From Gemmatimonadaceae bacterium (lineage in GTDB: Bacteria; Gemmatimonadota; Gemmatimonadetes; Gemmatimonadales; Gemmatimonadaceae): a DNA stretch of 64,000 nucleotides. The stretch covers positions 3,007,192 through 3,071,191 of the forward strand of contig JAHBVT010000001.1 in NCBI GenBank assembly GCA_019637355.1, written 5' to 3'. The notes beneath the pieces were generated by a model. It did not search any database. It was not told where the DNA came from and saw only the letters and a list, made by a program, of their open reading frames with translations. Position numbers and translations under genes: made by a program. Of this stretch, positions 15,016 to 25,364 are shown piece by piece; positions within the stretch are counted from its first letter, which is position 1, and each line of letters starts with the position of its first letter.

Positions 15016-17952
15016 ATGCGCAAGTTCTTCGCTCTCGTCGCCGTGCTTCTGCCGCTGTTCGCTGCCTGCAGCGACAGCAGCGGCCCCCTTGGCGTCGCGT
15101 CCCACGGCGACGCCACCGCCGACGCTCGCGGCGGACCGCCAGCAGGCAAGGGACCGCCGAACCGGACCGCGCCGCTCCTCCTCACGCCGTCCGACCTTGC
15201 GCTCAAGGTGGGCGATCGCGCCCAGTTGGACGTGGAGCGTATCCAGCGTGGCCCGGGGAAGACGGCCCTCAAGGCGATGGCACGTTGGGAGAGCTCCAAC
15301 CCGCGCGTCGCTCGCGTGGATCGTCGCGGCAACGTGACCGCCGTTGCGAAGGGCAGTGCCATCATCACCGCACGCACGCGGGCGCACGGCACGGGCCAGG
15401 CGACCGTCACGGTGCGGGCCCGCACGGCACAGGAGCCCCCGCCGCCCCCGCCGCCGACCGTCCCGCAGAACATCGGGCCCGTGACCGCGGGACACGCGCT
15501 CACGCTGGCTGAGGACGAGTCCGTGCTGCTGCTGCTCTCGGCCACCGATGCGGACGACGACGCGTTGGAGTTCACCGTCAACGTGCCCGCGCACGGCAGC
15601 ATCGAACTCGTGAACGACACCGAATGCGACGACACCACGCCGGTCACCTGTACCCAGGCCGTGCGCTACACGCCCAATGCCAACTACTTCGGCACGGACG
15701 CATTCACCTTCTCCGTGACGGACGACTCGCTCACCGCCGCGGCAGCGGTCGCATTGACCATCACCCCGGTGAACGATGCGCCCACCGCTCGGCCGGACAC
15801 CGTCCTGGCGACCGGTGCCTCGAGCTTCCTCATTGATGTACTCGCCAATGATGACGACGTGGACGGTGACACATTGCGGATCGTTTCGGTCTCGCAGCTT
15901 CCCGGGCACATCGCGACTGCGGCAATCGAGGACGGCAAGATCCGCTTCACCGCCGTCTCCGAGAGCCAGTCATTCCTCCTGACGTACGTCATTACCGACG
16001 GCGAAGCGCGGGTGACGGCGCAGATCGTCATCTCGCGCAACAACACCGCGCCGGTCGCGAAGCCAGACGCGTACTCGCTGCGACCCAACCGTAGCGTACT
16101 GCTCGACGTGATGGCCAACGACAGCGACGCGGACGGCGATGCGCTGCACATTGTCGAGTTCCACGCCGGCCTTGCCGCACCGAACCATGGCGGCAGCCTG
16201 AGCGTCGTCGATGGTCAGATCCGCTATACGCCAAAGACTGGATTCATCGGCGTCGAGACGTTCCAGTACCAGGTCAGCGACGGCTTCGCCTCTGCCGTGA
16301 GCACGGTGACCGTCACGATGGCGAACGTCGCGCCGGTGGCCAACGACGAGTACGTCACTGTCGCGCTCTTCTCGTCGCAGGCTGTGATCAATGCGATTGC
16401 CAACGATACGGACGCGGACGGCGACTCCATCTGGATCTCGTCGGTGGGCACGCCCAATGCCGGCGGCAGCGCCAGCCTGGTGGAAGGCACGATTCGCTAT
16501 ACGCCCGCGGGCAACACGCATCACCTCGAGTCGATCCCGTACACAATCACCGACGGCATTGCCTCCGCGTCGGCCCACGTGCGCGTGACCGTCGCCAACC
16601 AGCTTAGTCCGCAGGTCGCGCAGCGACTCGCCAGCGGCCACACCCTGCTGGCCGTTTCCGAGTGGCTGCGCGTGACACACGCACTCTCGGCGGCCAATGC
16701 GTTTCAGGTGATTCGTGTAGCGAACGGGGCACCCGATCCGCGCACGGTGCTCGCCGCCGTCTGCAAAGATTTCGGCCTCGATGGCGATCCGGCGCCGGGA
16801 GGCAGCGGCCCAATCGCAGGACGCGGCTGTATGCAGCTCGCCATCGCGGCAGGGATGTCGGCGGAGAATGCCGGTGCCGTGCTCGTGATCGCGTTCAATA
16901 TGCCAGTGCAGACCGTGGGCACCGCGCTGATGACGGCCAACTTCCCGCACGCGCAGATCCTCCGCGCGCTCAAAGACATCTATACGATTGGCCCACGCGA
17001 AGCGCTCCGCCTGGCTCGGGTCCACGGATTTGGCGGCGTCGGCGAGCAGGCACAGATACAGAACGTGCGCGATGCGTATGGCATCACCTCGCCGATCGAG
17101 ATGGCCGCCGTCGCTGCCGGAACCCTCAGTGATGCCGCCTGGGTGCCGGCGCTGCGCGTACTCTACAACATCAATACGCCGCAGCACCTCATCACCGTGC
17201 TGCAGGAGGCCGGGCTGCCCTCCAAAGTCATCGGCGGGCACGTCCTGACGTTCGGCCTGAGCACCGCGCAGACGGTGGCGCTCGCGCAGGCGCAGAACAG
17301 CTCGCTGCGCTTCTGGCTGCTGCAGTGGAAGCTGGGCTCGGTGTCGGCCACGGTTTCCACGCTCAGGAATGACTTCGAGGTCGCCACCGCCGACATTGCG
17401 CCGACGATCAACCAGTACTGGATGGGGCAGGGGATGTCGGTGCAAAGCGCGCTGAGCCAAACGACCAGCACTCTGGCCGAGGCGGGATACTCCGGCAGCG
17501 AGATTGTGCAGGCGCTTCCGTCCATCAACGGGGCGGGGATGACGCCGCTCGAGTTCGGACGCGCACTTCAGGTCTCTGGCTTCACGCCCGTGGAGCAGGC
17601 GGAGCTGCTGCGCGATGCGTTCTCGCTTGCGGCCGTACAGGCAATGTCCGTTCTCAAGGAACTGCAGAACGACGTCGAGGCCGTCGGTCGTGCGATGAAC
17701 GTGGTCTACGAGATGTCCGACCTGAGCATCGCCAAGCTGATGCAGCAGGTGCAGTACACCGTGGACGAGACGGGGCGGTACCTGCTTAGCGTCGCGACGG
17801 CGGTCAACGACAACGACGTCGTAAACTGGGTCAGTCAAGCGCTGAGAGACGCGGGATACGCAGCCGACACCGTGCTACAGTTCCTGGCAGGCGTCGCGAG
17901 CACCGTCAAGGGCTTCATCGACTCCGTGGCCTGCATCATCGGACTATGCTGA
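15016..17952 (+). CDS. Large lipoprotein with BIG2 domain, tandem cadherin/Ig-like repeats and an alpha-helical repeat tail
   Basis: The 978-residue protein starts at the ATG at 15016. A lipobox LFAAC places the lipidated cysteine at position 18. A BIG2-like domain follows (about 50-133: LTPSDLALKVGD, SSNPRVARVD, GNVTAVAKGSAIITA). Four Ig/cadherin-like units come next (about 145-528) with the repeating signature N-D-x-D-x-DGD and IRYTP...FIG-x-E-x-FQYQVSDG. The remaining 450 residues are predicted helical, with degenerate units of about 35-40 residues such as ALRVLYNINTPQHL, VLQEAGLPSKV and TSTLAEAGYSGSEIVQAL. I do not recognise a function. It is probably a surface or periplasmic adhesin or scaffold. 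It is divergent from the kinase gene. Confidence 0.82.
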   Translation: MRKFFALVAVLLPLFAACSDSSGPLGVASHGDATADARGGPPAGKGPPNRTAPLLLTPSDLALKVGDRAQLDVERIQRGPGKTALKAMARWESSNPRVARVDRRGNVTAVAKGSAIITARTRAHGTGQATVTVRARTAQEPPPPPPPTVPQNIGPVTAGHALTLAEDESVLLLLSATDADDDALEFTVNVPAHGSIELVNDTECDDTTPVTCTQAVRYTPNANYFGTDAFTFSVTDDSLTAAAAVALTITPVNDAPTARPDTVLATGASSFLIDVLANDDDVDGDTLRIVSVSQLPGHIATAAIEDGKIRFTAVSESQSFLLTYVITDGEARVTAQIVISRNNTAPVAKPDAYSLRPNRSVLLDVMANDSDADGDALHIVEFHAGLAAPNHGGSLSVVDGQIRYTPKTGFIGVETFQYQVSDGFASAVSTVTVTMANVAPVANDEYVTVALFSSQAVINAIANDTDADGDSIWISSVGTPNAGGSASLVEGTIRYTPAGNTHHLESIPYTITDGIASASAHVRVTVANQLSPQVAQRLASGHTLLAVSEWLRVTHALSAANAFQVIRVANGAPDPRTVLAAVCKDFGLDGDPAPGGSGPIAGRGCMQLAIAAGMSAENAGAVLVIAFNMPVQTVGTALMTANFPHAQILRALKDIYTIGPREALRLARVHGFGGVGEQAQIQNVRDAYGITSPIEMAAVAAGTLSDAAWVPALRVLYNINTPQHLITVLQEAGLPSKVIGGHVLTFGLSTAQTVALAQAQNSSLRFWLLQWKLGSVSATVSTLRNDFEVATADIAPTINQYWMGQGMSVQSALSQTTSTLAEAGYSGSEIVQALPSINGAGMTPLEFGRALQVSGFTPVEQAELLRDAFSLAAVQAMSVLKELQNDVEAVGRAMNVVYEMSDLSIAKLMQQVQYTVDETGRYLLSVATAVNDNDVVNWVSQALRDAGYAADTVLQFLAGVASTVKGFIDSVACIIGLC

Positions 17953-17980
17953 GGTGCTGAGTGGACGTGCGCTGCTGGTG

Positions 17981-18014
17981 TGAGGGCGGGTCCGCTGTCG
18001 CGGACCCGCCCTCA
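17981..18014. terminator. Bidirectional hairpin terminator
   Basis: A perfect 15-bp inverted repeat (17981-17995 and 18000-18014) with loop TGTC lies between the convergent lipoprotein and YeiH-type genes. No long T-tract follows. Confidence 0.78.
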
Positions 18015-18026
18015 TCGCGCGCTGAA

Positions 18027-19037
18027 TCAGAGCAGTTGCGTGAGCGCGAATCCAAGCACCACGAGCAGCAACAGGCCAACTGACGCGGCAAACGCCGCGC
18101 GACCCCCGACGCGCCGCACGTCACGGACATCCACACTGAGCCCGAGCCCGGCCATCGCCGCGAGCGTAAGCCGATGCGCGGCGTCCGACGCGAGCTCGGC
18201 GTTGGCGACCGAGAGGAGGCCGGTAGCGCGAAGCAAGGCCAGGACCGCAAAGCCGATGATGAACCACGGCAGGCCGACGCGGGGTGCCTTGAGCCCGGCC
18301 GCATCGGCGTGACTGCGGCGCCACCACGCGGCGATCAAGAGGACCATCGGGCCAAGCAGCAGGACGCGCGTGAGCTTGACGAGCGTCGCCATCTCGCCGG
18401 CCACGTTGCTGACGGGATACGCGGCCGCGAGCACCTGCGGTACGGCGTAGACCGTGGCGCCGGCGAGCACACCGAACTGCTCGTGGCTCAGGCCGAGTGG
18501 CCGGATCAGCAGAGGCAGCGTAACGACGGCGACCACACCGAGCAGTGCAGTGAAGGCCACGGCCGACGCGGTGTCCTCGCGGCGCGCGCCGATGCTCGGC
18601 GCGACAGCGGCGATCGCCGAGTTGCCGCAGATGGCGTTGCCGGCGGCGATGAGCGTGCTGAGCGAGGGCGAGAGGCCGAAAGCGCGTCCGATGGCAATGC
18701 CGCCGGCGAGCGCGAGCGCGACGAATGCGACGAGGCCGAGCGCGAGTGGCGCGCCGGCGCTGCGGAGCAGCGCGAGGTTGACGGAAGCGCCGAGGAGGAC
18801 GACGGCGACCTCAAGCACATCCTTGGCGGCGAAGTCGATGCCGGGCTCGAGGGCGTCGCGCGGTCCGGTTGCGCCGCGGGCAAGCATTCCGAGGAGGATG
18901 GCGAGAACGAGCGGGTCCACCCACATCCGTCCGAGTGCGCGGACTTCCCACGCACCGACCAGGCTGGCGGCGATGGCGACGAGCGCGACGAGCGCGAGCC
19001 CGGGGGCTCGCGCGGTCCATCGCGTCGCGAAGGTCAC
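18027..19037 (-). CDS. YeiH/UPF0324 family putative sulfate exporter
   Basis: A 336-residue membrane protein with about ten hydrophobic helices. The family hallmark AGNAICGNSAIAA lies near the middle, with GASVNL and VYAVPQVLAAAYPVS around it. UPF0324 proteins are proposed anion (sulfate or sulfonate-product) exporters; biochemical evidence is thin. The transketolase gene ends 24 nt before its start on the same strand, so it is probably cotranscribed with it. Confidence 0.9.
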   Translation of the reverse strand: MTFATRWTARAPGLALVALVAIAASLVGAWEVRALGRMWVDPLVLAILLGMLARGATGPRDALEPGIDFAAKDVLEVAVVLLGASVNLALLRSAGAPLALGLVAFVALALAGGIAIGRAFGLSPSLSTLIAAGNAICGNSAIAAVAPSIGARREDTASAVAFTALLGVVAVVTLPLLIRPLGLSHEQFGVLAGATVYAVPQVLAAAYPVSNVAGEMATLVKLTRVLLLGPMVLLIAAWWRRSHADAAGLKAPRVGLPWFIIGFAVLALLRATGLLSVANAELASDAAHRLTLAAMAGLGLSVDVRDVRRVGGRAAFAASVGLLLLVVLGFALTQLL

Positions 19038-19061
19038 GGTGCGGGGAAGACGCGCGCCGTA

Positions 19062-21083
19062 CTACGCGCGCCCCGACACGGCCGCGACCACCGCCTGCGC
19101 GGTGATCCCGTACTCCTCGAACAACCGCGGTGCCGGCGCCGACGCGCCGAAGCCATCGATGCCGACAATCGTGCCGTCCACTCCGACCCAACGGTGCCAG
19201 CTCATCGGATGCGCAGCCTCGACCGCCACACGCTTCACGCCCGTCGGCAGCACGCTGGACTGATACTCCGCCGGCTGCTGCGCGAACAGCTCCATCGACG
19301 GCATCGACACCACGCGCGTCGCCACGCCCTTCGCCGCGAGTTCGGCCTGCGCCTTGAGCGCGACCTCGACTTCCGAACCGGTCGCGATGATCACGGCCTT
19401 GAGCGTCGCACCCTCCGGTGCATCCTTGAGCACGTACGCGCCTTTCGCCAACCCGCTCGCCGCCGCGTGCGTGCTGCGATCGACGAGCGGCAGCTTCTGG
19501 CGCGTGAGCACGATGGCCGACGGTCCGGTGCGATGCTTGAGCGCGGTGCGCCAGGCTTCGGCGGTCTCCTGCGCGTCGCCGGGCCGCAGCACGAGCAGGT
19601 TGGGAATGCAACGCAGCGCGCTGAGGTGCTCCACCGGCTGGTGCGTCGGACCGTCCTCGCCGAGGCCGATGGAGTCGTGGGTGAACACGTAGATCACCTG
19701 CTGACGCATCAACGCTGCGAGACGGATCGCCGGGCGCATATAGTCGGCGAACACGAGGAAGGTGCCGCCGTAGGGGATGATGCCGCCGTGCAGCGCCATC
19801 CCGTTCATCACGGCGCCCATCGCGTGCTCGCGGATGCCGAAGTGGAAGTTCCGGCCGCTGCGCTGCGTCGCGCTGTAGATGCCGCCGTTCTTGACGTTGG
19901 TGAGGTTCGAGCCCGTGAGGTCGGCGGAACCACCGATGAGCTCCGGCACCGCAGGGCCGATCGCGTTGATCACGCTGCCGCTGGCCGCGCGGCTGGCGAC
20001 GTTGCCGTTCTCGCTGGTGAACTCGGGCAGCGACTTCTCCCAACCCGAGGGCAGGTCGCCGTGCCAGCGACGCCCCAGCTCCTTCGCCTCGCTCGGGAAC
20101 GCCTTGGCATACTCCGCAAACCTCCGCATCCACTCGGCCTGCATATTGACGCCGCGTTCCTTGGCGAGACGCCAATGCTCAAGCGCCGCCGTCGGCACGT
20201 GGAACGGCTCGTCGCTCGGCCAGCCATAGGCCGCCTTGGTGAGCTTGATCTCGTCCTTGCCGAGCGGCTCGCCGTGGGCCTTGGCGGTGTCGGCGCGATT
20301 GGGTGAGCCGTAGCCGATGATGGTGCGCGTGACGACTAGCGTCGGGCGCGCGGTGTCGCGCTTGGCCTCGGCGATGGCGGCGTCGATCTGCGATTGGTCG
20401 TTGACGTCGCTGATGTGCAGCACCTGCCAACCGTAGGCCTCGAAGCGCTTCTCAACGTCGTCGCTGCAGGAGAGGTCGGTACGGCCGTCGATGGTGATGC
20501 GGTTGTCGTCGAAGAAGCCGATGAGCTTGCCGAGCTTCTGGTGGCCGGCGAAGGAGGCGGCCTCGTGCGAGATGCCTTCCTGCAGGCAGCCGTCGCCGGC
20601 GATGAACCAGGTGTAGTGATCGATGACGCCGTGGCCGTCGCGATTGAACGTCGCGGCGAGATGCGCTTCGGCGACGGCGAAACCCACGGCGTTGCCGACA
20701 CCCTGGCCGAGCGGGCCGGTGGTGGTCTCGATGCCCGCGGTGTGTCCGAACTCCGGATGGCCGGGCGTCTTCGAGCCCCACTGGCGGAAGTTCTTGATCT
20801 CGTCGAGCGAAAGGTCGTAGCCGGAGAGATACAGCGTCGAGTAGAGCAGCATCGACGCGTGGCCGGCGGAGAGGATCACGCGATCGCGGTCAGGCCAGTG
20901 CGGATCGGCGGGGTTGTGGCGCACGTGCCGCGTGTAGAGCGCATACGTGAGCGGAGCGAGCGCCATCGGCGTGCCGGGATGTCCCGACTCAGCGGCTTGT
21001 ACCGCATCCATCGACAGGGTGCGGACGGTATTGATGGCCAGGGACTGCAGGGAGGCGTCAGGCTGGGACACGGGCGGGACCAA
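19062..21083 (-). CDS. tkt: Transketolase
   Basis: The 673-residue length is typical. The TPP-binding motif begins AGDGCLQEG and closes with DDNRITIDG; the substrate-side histidines are in [24 protein letters not shown] and [11 protein letters not shown]. The C-terminal domain has MSWHRWVG and IDGFGASAP. It transfers two-carbon units between ketoses and aldoses in the non-oxidative pentose phosphate pathway, in the cytoplasm. No Calvin-cycle or other sugar-phosphate genes are nearby. Confidence 0.97.
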   Translation of the reverse strand: MVPPVSQPDASLQSLAINTVRTLSMDAVQAAESGHPGTPMALAPLTYALYTRHVRHNPADPHWPDRDRVILSAGHASMLLYSTLYLSGYDLSLDEIKNFRQWGSKTPGHPEFGHTAGIETTTGPLGQGVGNAVGFAVAEAHLAATFNRDGHGVIDHYTWFIAGDGCLQEGISHEAASFAGHQKLGKLIGFFDDNRITIDGRTDLSCSDDVEKRFEAYGWQVLHISDVNDQSQIDAAIAEAKRDTARPTLVVTRTIIGYGSPNRADTAKAHGEPLGKDEIKLTKAAYGWPSDEPFHVPTAALEHWRLAKERGVNMQAEWMRRFAEYAKAFPSEAKELGRRWHGDLPSGWEKSLPEFTSENGNVASRAASGSVINAIGPAVPELIGGSADLTGSNLTNVKNGGIYSATQRSGRNFHFGIREHAMGAVMNGMALHGGIIPYGGTFLVFADYMRPAIRLAALMRQQVIYVFTHDSIGLGEDGPTHQPVEHLSALRCIPNLLVLRPGDAQETAEAWRTALKHRTGPSAIVLTRQKLPLVDRSTHAAASGLAKGAYVLKDAPEGATLKAVIIATGSEVEVALKAQAELAAKGVATRVVSMPSMELFAQQPAEYQSSVLPTGVKRVAVEAAHPMSWHRWVGVDGTIVGIDGFGASAPAPRLFEEYGITAQAVVAAVSGRA

Positions 21084-21113
21084 GGCGGGAGAGGCGCGGC
21101 GCGAGCCTTGAAA

Positions 21114-23165
21114 TTACCCAGTCCTCACCCGTGATGCGATGCGCTCGGCGATGATTGTGCTGACGGCGAAGATGGTCTCCTGCGGATTCACGCCCGGCGC
21201 GGTGGGCAGCAGCGACCCATCAGCCACGAACACTCCCGGGGCCCCGAAGCGCTCGCCGTGCGGGTCGGTGCCGGCGCTGCGGCGATCGGTCCCCATCCGG
21301 CAGGTGCCGTTGACGTGCGCCGAGAACATCGGGATGTCGCAGGGGCCCAGCGGGCGGTCGCGCAGGCGGTGGACCTCGCCGGGCGAGCGGAGAATGACAG
21401 GCCGGCTGTGCCCGGAGATGACCTCGCGCGCCCCGGCGGCAAAGTGCAGTTGGGCTGCGGCCTCGAGCCCGGCCTGCACGTGGGCGCGGTCCTGCCTCCC
21501 AAGGGCGTAGCGGATCGAGACGGAGCCGTCTCGGCGGGCACGGACGTCGCCATTGGAGATGCCGCGGTCAGCGCCGTCGCGGGTCAGGACGATGAGCGTG
21601 CCGGTGTTCCGGAAGTCCTGCATCAAGGCGCGGTGTGGGGCGCCGATGCCAGGGCAGGCGGTGGCGGCGAGGGCGGGGTGCATCGGCGGCGTCTCGATCC
21701 AGGCGCCGTAGCCGTTGGCGTCGAGCTGATGGAATTCGTCGCAGATGGTGGACATCGGGATGCCGCCGGCGGCGTAGATCTCGCGATCATAGCGGCCGAG
21801 CAGGCCCGTGGTGGGATGCAGGCGCAGGTACTTGCCCACCGCCCCGCCGCCGAGCCCGGAGCGCTGCAGCAGCACCGGAGTGCCCACGGCTCCTGCCGCG
21901 ACGACGACGACCTTGGCTTCGATTCCAAGGTCGCGGGCGCGTCCATTGGGCGGTGTGTGGCGCAGCACCACGCGCTTGGTGGGGAAGGCGCCGCCGCGTT
22001 CAGTGAGCTCGATGCGCTCGGCGCGGGCGTGCGTGACGAGGCGCGCGCCGGCCGCGACCGCGCGAGGCAGGTAGGTCTCGAGGGTGCCCTGCTTGGCGCC
22101 GGTCCGGCAACCGTAGCCGCAGAAGCCGGTGCGCACGCAGCCGCGCGCGTTGATCGCGGCGGCCCGTGCACGCCAGCCGAGTGCCGTGGCGCCGTCGAGG
22201 ACGATGCGATTGTTGGGCGAGTGCGCGTCGTCGGGCACGGGGCGCGCGTGCAGCTCGGACTCGATGCGCGCGAACACCTTTTCCATTGTCGCCGGATCCA
22301 TCCCCTCGCTGCCGTGCCGCCGGGTCCATTCGTCCAGGACCCAATCCGGCGTGCGCAGCATCAGCATCCAGTTGACGGTCGTGCTGCCACCGACAGCCAC
22401 GCCCTGCACGATGGACACGCCGAGGTCGTCGGTAGTGCGCAGACCGCCGTCGGCGTAGAGGCGTTCGAAGAGCGGGCCTTCGCGCTCGTCGAAGTCTGCG
22501 CCGCTGAGTAGCTCGCCGCGCTCGACGATGATGACGTCGAGTCCGGCCTCGGCGAGGCGCGCTGCGGCGGTGGCGCCGCCGGCTCCGGTCCCGATGACGA
22601 CGGCATCGGCGCGCAGGTCGTTGCCATCGAGCACGAGCGGTGAGAGCGAGCTCGTGCGCGGTACAGGACGATGCGCGGCCTCGGGAATGGCGGCGCGCGC
22701 GACTGGCTCGGCGTCACTGGGGTTGCCGGGGAGGGCGCCTTCCCAGGGGACGGCTGGGCCGCGCGTGTGGTATGCGCCGCGGTACCCGACCTCACGTTGC
22801 GCCGCCTCGCTGGAATACTCCACCAGTAGCACGAGCCGGCGCAGGGATTGGACGATGCTGCGCATCACGGGGAGGCGGGCGAATGCCCAGGCCTCGAGGA
22901 TGCGCTGGCGTGCGGCGAGCGGCTGGCGCTCGAAGCGCAGGGGCCGTTGGCCGGCGAAGACGGACGCCGGTCGCGCCCCGAGGATGGCGATGGCGTAGCC
23001 GAGGTCACGACGTTTGCGGGCTTCGAGGCCCGCGAGGCGGGCGAGCAGCGCGTCGACGAGGGCGGCCGCACGGGCCGGATCGCCGAAGGCGTGCGGTACC
23101 ACGGCCTCCGCAATGGCAGCGAGCGTGGCGCGGCGCGACTCGGAAAGCGGGGCGGGTGTGCGCAC
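21114..23165 (-). CDS. GMC oxidoreductase, long-chain-alcohol-oxidase-like
   Basis: About 683 residues from a GTG at 23165. An N-terminal helical part (ESRRATLAAIAEAVVP...) resembles the gluconate-dehydrogenase subunit-3 / fatty-alcohol-oxidase leader. The FAD Rossmann motif VVIGTGAGGATAAARLAEAG and the GMC signature GGSTTVNWMLMLRTP follow. The catalytic end has HVNGTCRMG and GVNPQETI, giving the usual His/Asn pair. It oxidises an alcohol with FAD; the acceptor is unknown. The start is uncertain: ATG at 23237 is in frame but would leave 18 nt to the divergent gene. A TATATA box seven bases before the GTG hints at a short leader. Confidence 0.87.
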   Translation of the reverse strand: MRTPAPLSESRRATLAAIAEAVVPHAFGDPARAAALVDALLARLAGLEARKRRDLGYAIAILGARPASVFAGQRPLRFERQPLAARQRILEAWAFARLPVMRSIVQSLRRLVLLVEYSSEAAQREVGYRGAYHTRGPAVPWEGALPGNPSDAEPVARAAIPEAAHRPVPRTSSLSPLVLDGNDLRADAVVIGTGAGGATAAARLAEAGLDVIIVERGELLSGADFDEREGPLFERLYADGGLRTTDDLGVSIVQGVAVGGSTTVNWMLMLRTPDWVLDEWTRRHGSEGMDPATMEKVFARIESELHARPVPDDAHSPNNRIVLDGATALGWRARAAAINARGCVRTGFCGYGCRTGAKQGTLETYLPRAVAAGARLVTHARAERIELTERGGAFPTKRVVLRHTPPNGRARDLGIEAKVVVVAAGAVGTPVLLQRSGLGGGAVGKYLRLHPTTGLLGRYDREIYAAGGIPMSTICDEFHQLDANGYGAWIETPPMHPALAATACPGIGAPHRALMQDFRNTGTLIVLTRDGADRGISNGDVRARRDGSVSIRYALGRQDRAHVQAGLEAAAQLHFAAGAREVISGHSRPVILRSPGEVHRLRDRPLGPCDIPMFSAHVNGTCRMGTDRRSAGTDPHGERFGAPGVFVADGSLLPTAPGVNPQETIFAVSTIIAERIASRVRTG

Positions 23166-23255
23166 GCCGGAGATATATAGGCGGAGCCGGACGGCCGAGC
23201 CAGCGCCTGTTCTAATGATTGGCTGTTCGTGCGCCATCTGCGCATATTTGCCGCA

Positions 23256-25364
23256 ATGTCCCGTTTGACGACGGTCGGCGAATCCGCGACGCTCTCGCGG
23301 GAGCTTTCGGATTTCCTGATCGAGTTTTCGATCGGGCTGCACAAGCACGCGATCTATCCGGCCGGGCATCCGCTGCTCGAGAACACCACCTCGGAGCTGA
23401 GTTCGCGGCTGGCGACGCTGTTGCGCGAGCGCGATGCCTTATCGCTGGGCGTGGCGCGGCACCAGTTGATCATCGAGGGCGTGGCCACCGATGACGGCAA
23501 TCCGGTGCTGCGTGAGTTAGCGAACCGCTTGCACAAGCATCATCTGGGTGCGGTGAAGTTCAGCGCCGGTGTCACCGAAGACGAGCTGACGGATATGCTC
23601 GCGACGGTGTCGGTGGATGCCGGGCGGCTGCCGCGTCCGCTGGGCCTCGAAGGCCCCGACGTCCTGACGCAGTGGCCGCACATCCGGTTGTTTCCGCTGA
23701 CCTTTGCGCAACTGCAGTTGCTCGAGGACGACGCGGGCGCGGGGGACGACGAGGGCTCGCGAGCGTCGGGCAGTCGTTCGGCGGCCCTGTGGGTCGGGTT
23801 GGCGCGCGCTGCGTTGGTGTCGCAGTTGGAGAAACTCGACACGGACGATCCGGCCGGCGTGGACCCGTCGGTGGTCGCACAGGCTATCGAGGAGCACAAG
23901 CGCGATGCGGCCTACGACCAAGTCGTGGTGGGCTACCTGCTGCAGATCGCCGAGGAGCTCAAGCACAAGAGCGGGCGCGACGCGGCCGCGCTGCAGCGAC
24001 GCATTTCGCAACTCATCGCGCAACTCTCGCCGCAAACATTGGAGCGGTTGGTGCAGATGGGCGGCAACCGCAAACAGCAGCAGAAGTTTGTGATGGATGC
24101 GGCGCAGGGAATGGCGTTGGACGCGGTGGTGGAGTTGGTGCGGGCGGCATCGGAGACGTCTGGCCAGAACGTCTCGCACTCGATGGTGCGGATGCTCGCG
24201 AAACTGGCGGCGCACGCGGAGTCTGGGCCAGTGATGACGCGCGCGCAGGCTGACGGAGCGCTGCGTGACCAGGTGAAGAAGTTGCTGGAAGGCTGGCAGC
24301 TCGACGATCCGAATCCCGATGGCTATCGCGTGGCGCTGGAAAAGATGGCGGCCGCCGAGCCGACGCTGCGAAAGGCGGAGCATAGCTTTCCGATTGAGCC
24401 CGAGCGCTTGCTGGCGATGGGATTGGAGATCGAGACCCTGAGCGAGCAGGTCTGGCGGTCGGCCGACGTGATGGCATCGCGTCCGGACGTTGCCCCGTTG
24501 CTGAACCTCGTAGATAACGCGCCATCCGTTTGGATGCGCGATACGCTGTGGCGGCACGTGGCGACGCCGCCGCGGTTACGGCTGCAGTTGGAGCGGGACC
24601 CTTTGCCGCTACAGAACCTCGAACGGATGGTGCGACGGATGAGCGTCGCGGCAGCCGAGCCGATCCTCGATGCGCTGGAGGAGGCTCGCGACGAGAAGCG
24701 GCAGGCGGCATTGGTCGACTTGCTCGGGCGCATCGGTGCGCCGGTGGGTCCGGAGCTGCTCAAGCGGCTCTCGGGCTTGCGCTGGAGCTTGGTGCGTCCG
24801 TTGCTCTCTCTGCTGGGCCGGCACCCAGAGTGGGAGAGCGGTTATGATGCCACGCAATGGATGGACCACCCCGACGCACCCGTGCGCCGTGAAGCCCTGC
24901 GGCAGTTGTTGCGCAACGTCACCTCGCGCGACGCGGCGATCGTGCGGGCGCTCGCCGATGCGGACGAAGGAAACGTGCGGCTTGGACTCGGTGCGGCGAT
25001 GACGAACTGCCCGCGCGACGCGGCCCTCGTGCTCCGCGCGCGGGCCGACGAGGCCCTGCTCGCGCCGGACCTGCGAGCGCTAGGCATCCGTGCGCTGAGC
25101 TCCTCTCGTGCGCCGGATACGCCCACGTGGCTGGCCGGACGCGTCGTGAAGACGGGCAAGCTGCTCAGGCGAGAGACCCTGGTGGGCAAGACTCCAGAGA
25201 TGTTGGCGGCGCTCGAGGGGCTGGCGATTCACTGGCGTGAGCACGAAGCGGCGCGCCTGCCGCTGCAGTTGGCCGCAGCCAGCGGCGACCCAGAGATTGC
25301 CGCGGCGTCCCAAATGAGCGCCCGTCAACTCCCGATGGCCACCACCCCTGAGGCAGAGACCTAA
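23256..25364 (+). CDS. GHP-domain plus HEAT-like repeat protein in c-di-GMP operon
   Basis: The 702-residue cytoplasmic protein begins at ATG 23256; an upstream GTG at 23229 is possible. Residues about 15-125 form a domain with IYPAGHPLL, a central QLIIEG, LRELANRL and VKFSAGVTEDEL. The same domain opens the next protein in the operon. The rest is alpha-helical; toward the C-terminus (about 480-660) HEAT-like units occur, with LVDLLGRIGAP, LLSLLGRHPEW and APVRREALRQLL. No catalytic motif is visible. HEAT arrays usually bind proteins, so a scaffold or regulator of the HD-GYP and GGDEF enzymes is plausible. The stop TAA shares its last A with the next ATG. Confidence 0.72.
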   Translation: MSRLTTVGESATLSRELSDFLIEFSIGLHKHAIYPAGHPLLENTTSELSSRLATLLRERDALSLGVARHQLIIEGVATDDGNPVLRELANRLHKHHLGAVKFSAGVTEDELTDMLATVSVDAGRLPRPLGLEGPDVLTQWPHIRLFPLTFAQLQLLEDDAGAGDDEGSRASGSRSAALWVGLARAALVSQLEKLDTDDPAGVDPSVVAQAIEEHKRDAAYDQVVVGYLLQIAEELKHKSGRDAAALQRRISQLIAQLSPQTLERLVQMGGNRKQQQKFVMDAAQGMALDAVVELVRAASETSGQNVSHSMVRMLAKLAAHAESGPVMTRAQADGALRDQVKKLLEGWQLDDPNPDGYRVALEKMAAAEPTLRKAEHSFPIEPERLLAMGLEIETLSEQVWRSADVMASRPDVAPLLNLVDNAPSVWMRDTLWRHVATPPRLRLQLERDPLPLQNLERMVRRMSVAAAEPILDALEEARDEKRQAALVDLLGRIGAPVGPELLKRLSGLRWSLVRPLLSLLGRHPEWESGYDATQWMDHPDAPVRREALRQLLRNVTSRDAAIVRALADADEGNVRLGLGAAMTNCPRDAALVLRARADEALLAPDLRALGIRALSSSRAPDTPTWLAGRVVKTGKLLRRETLVGKTPEMLAALEGLAIHWREHEAARLPLQLAAASGDPEIAAASQMSARQLPMATTPEAET

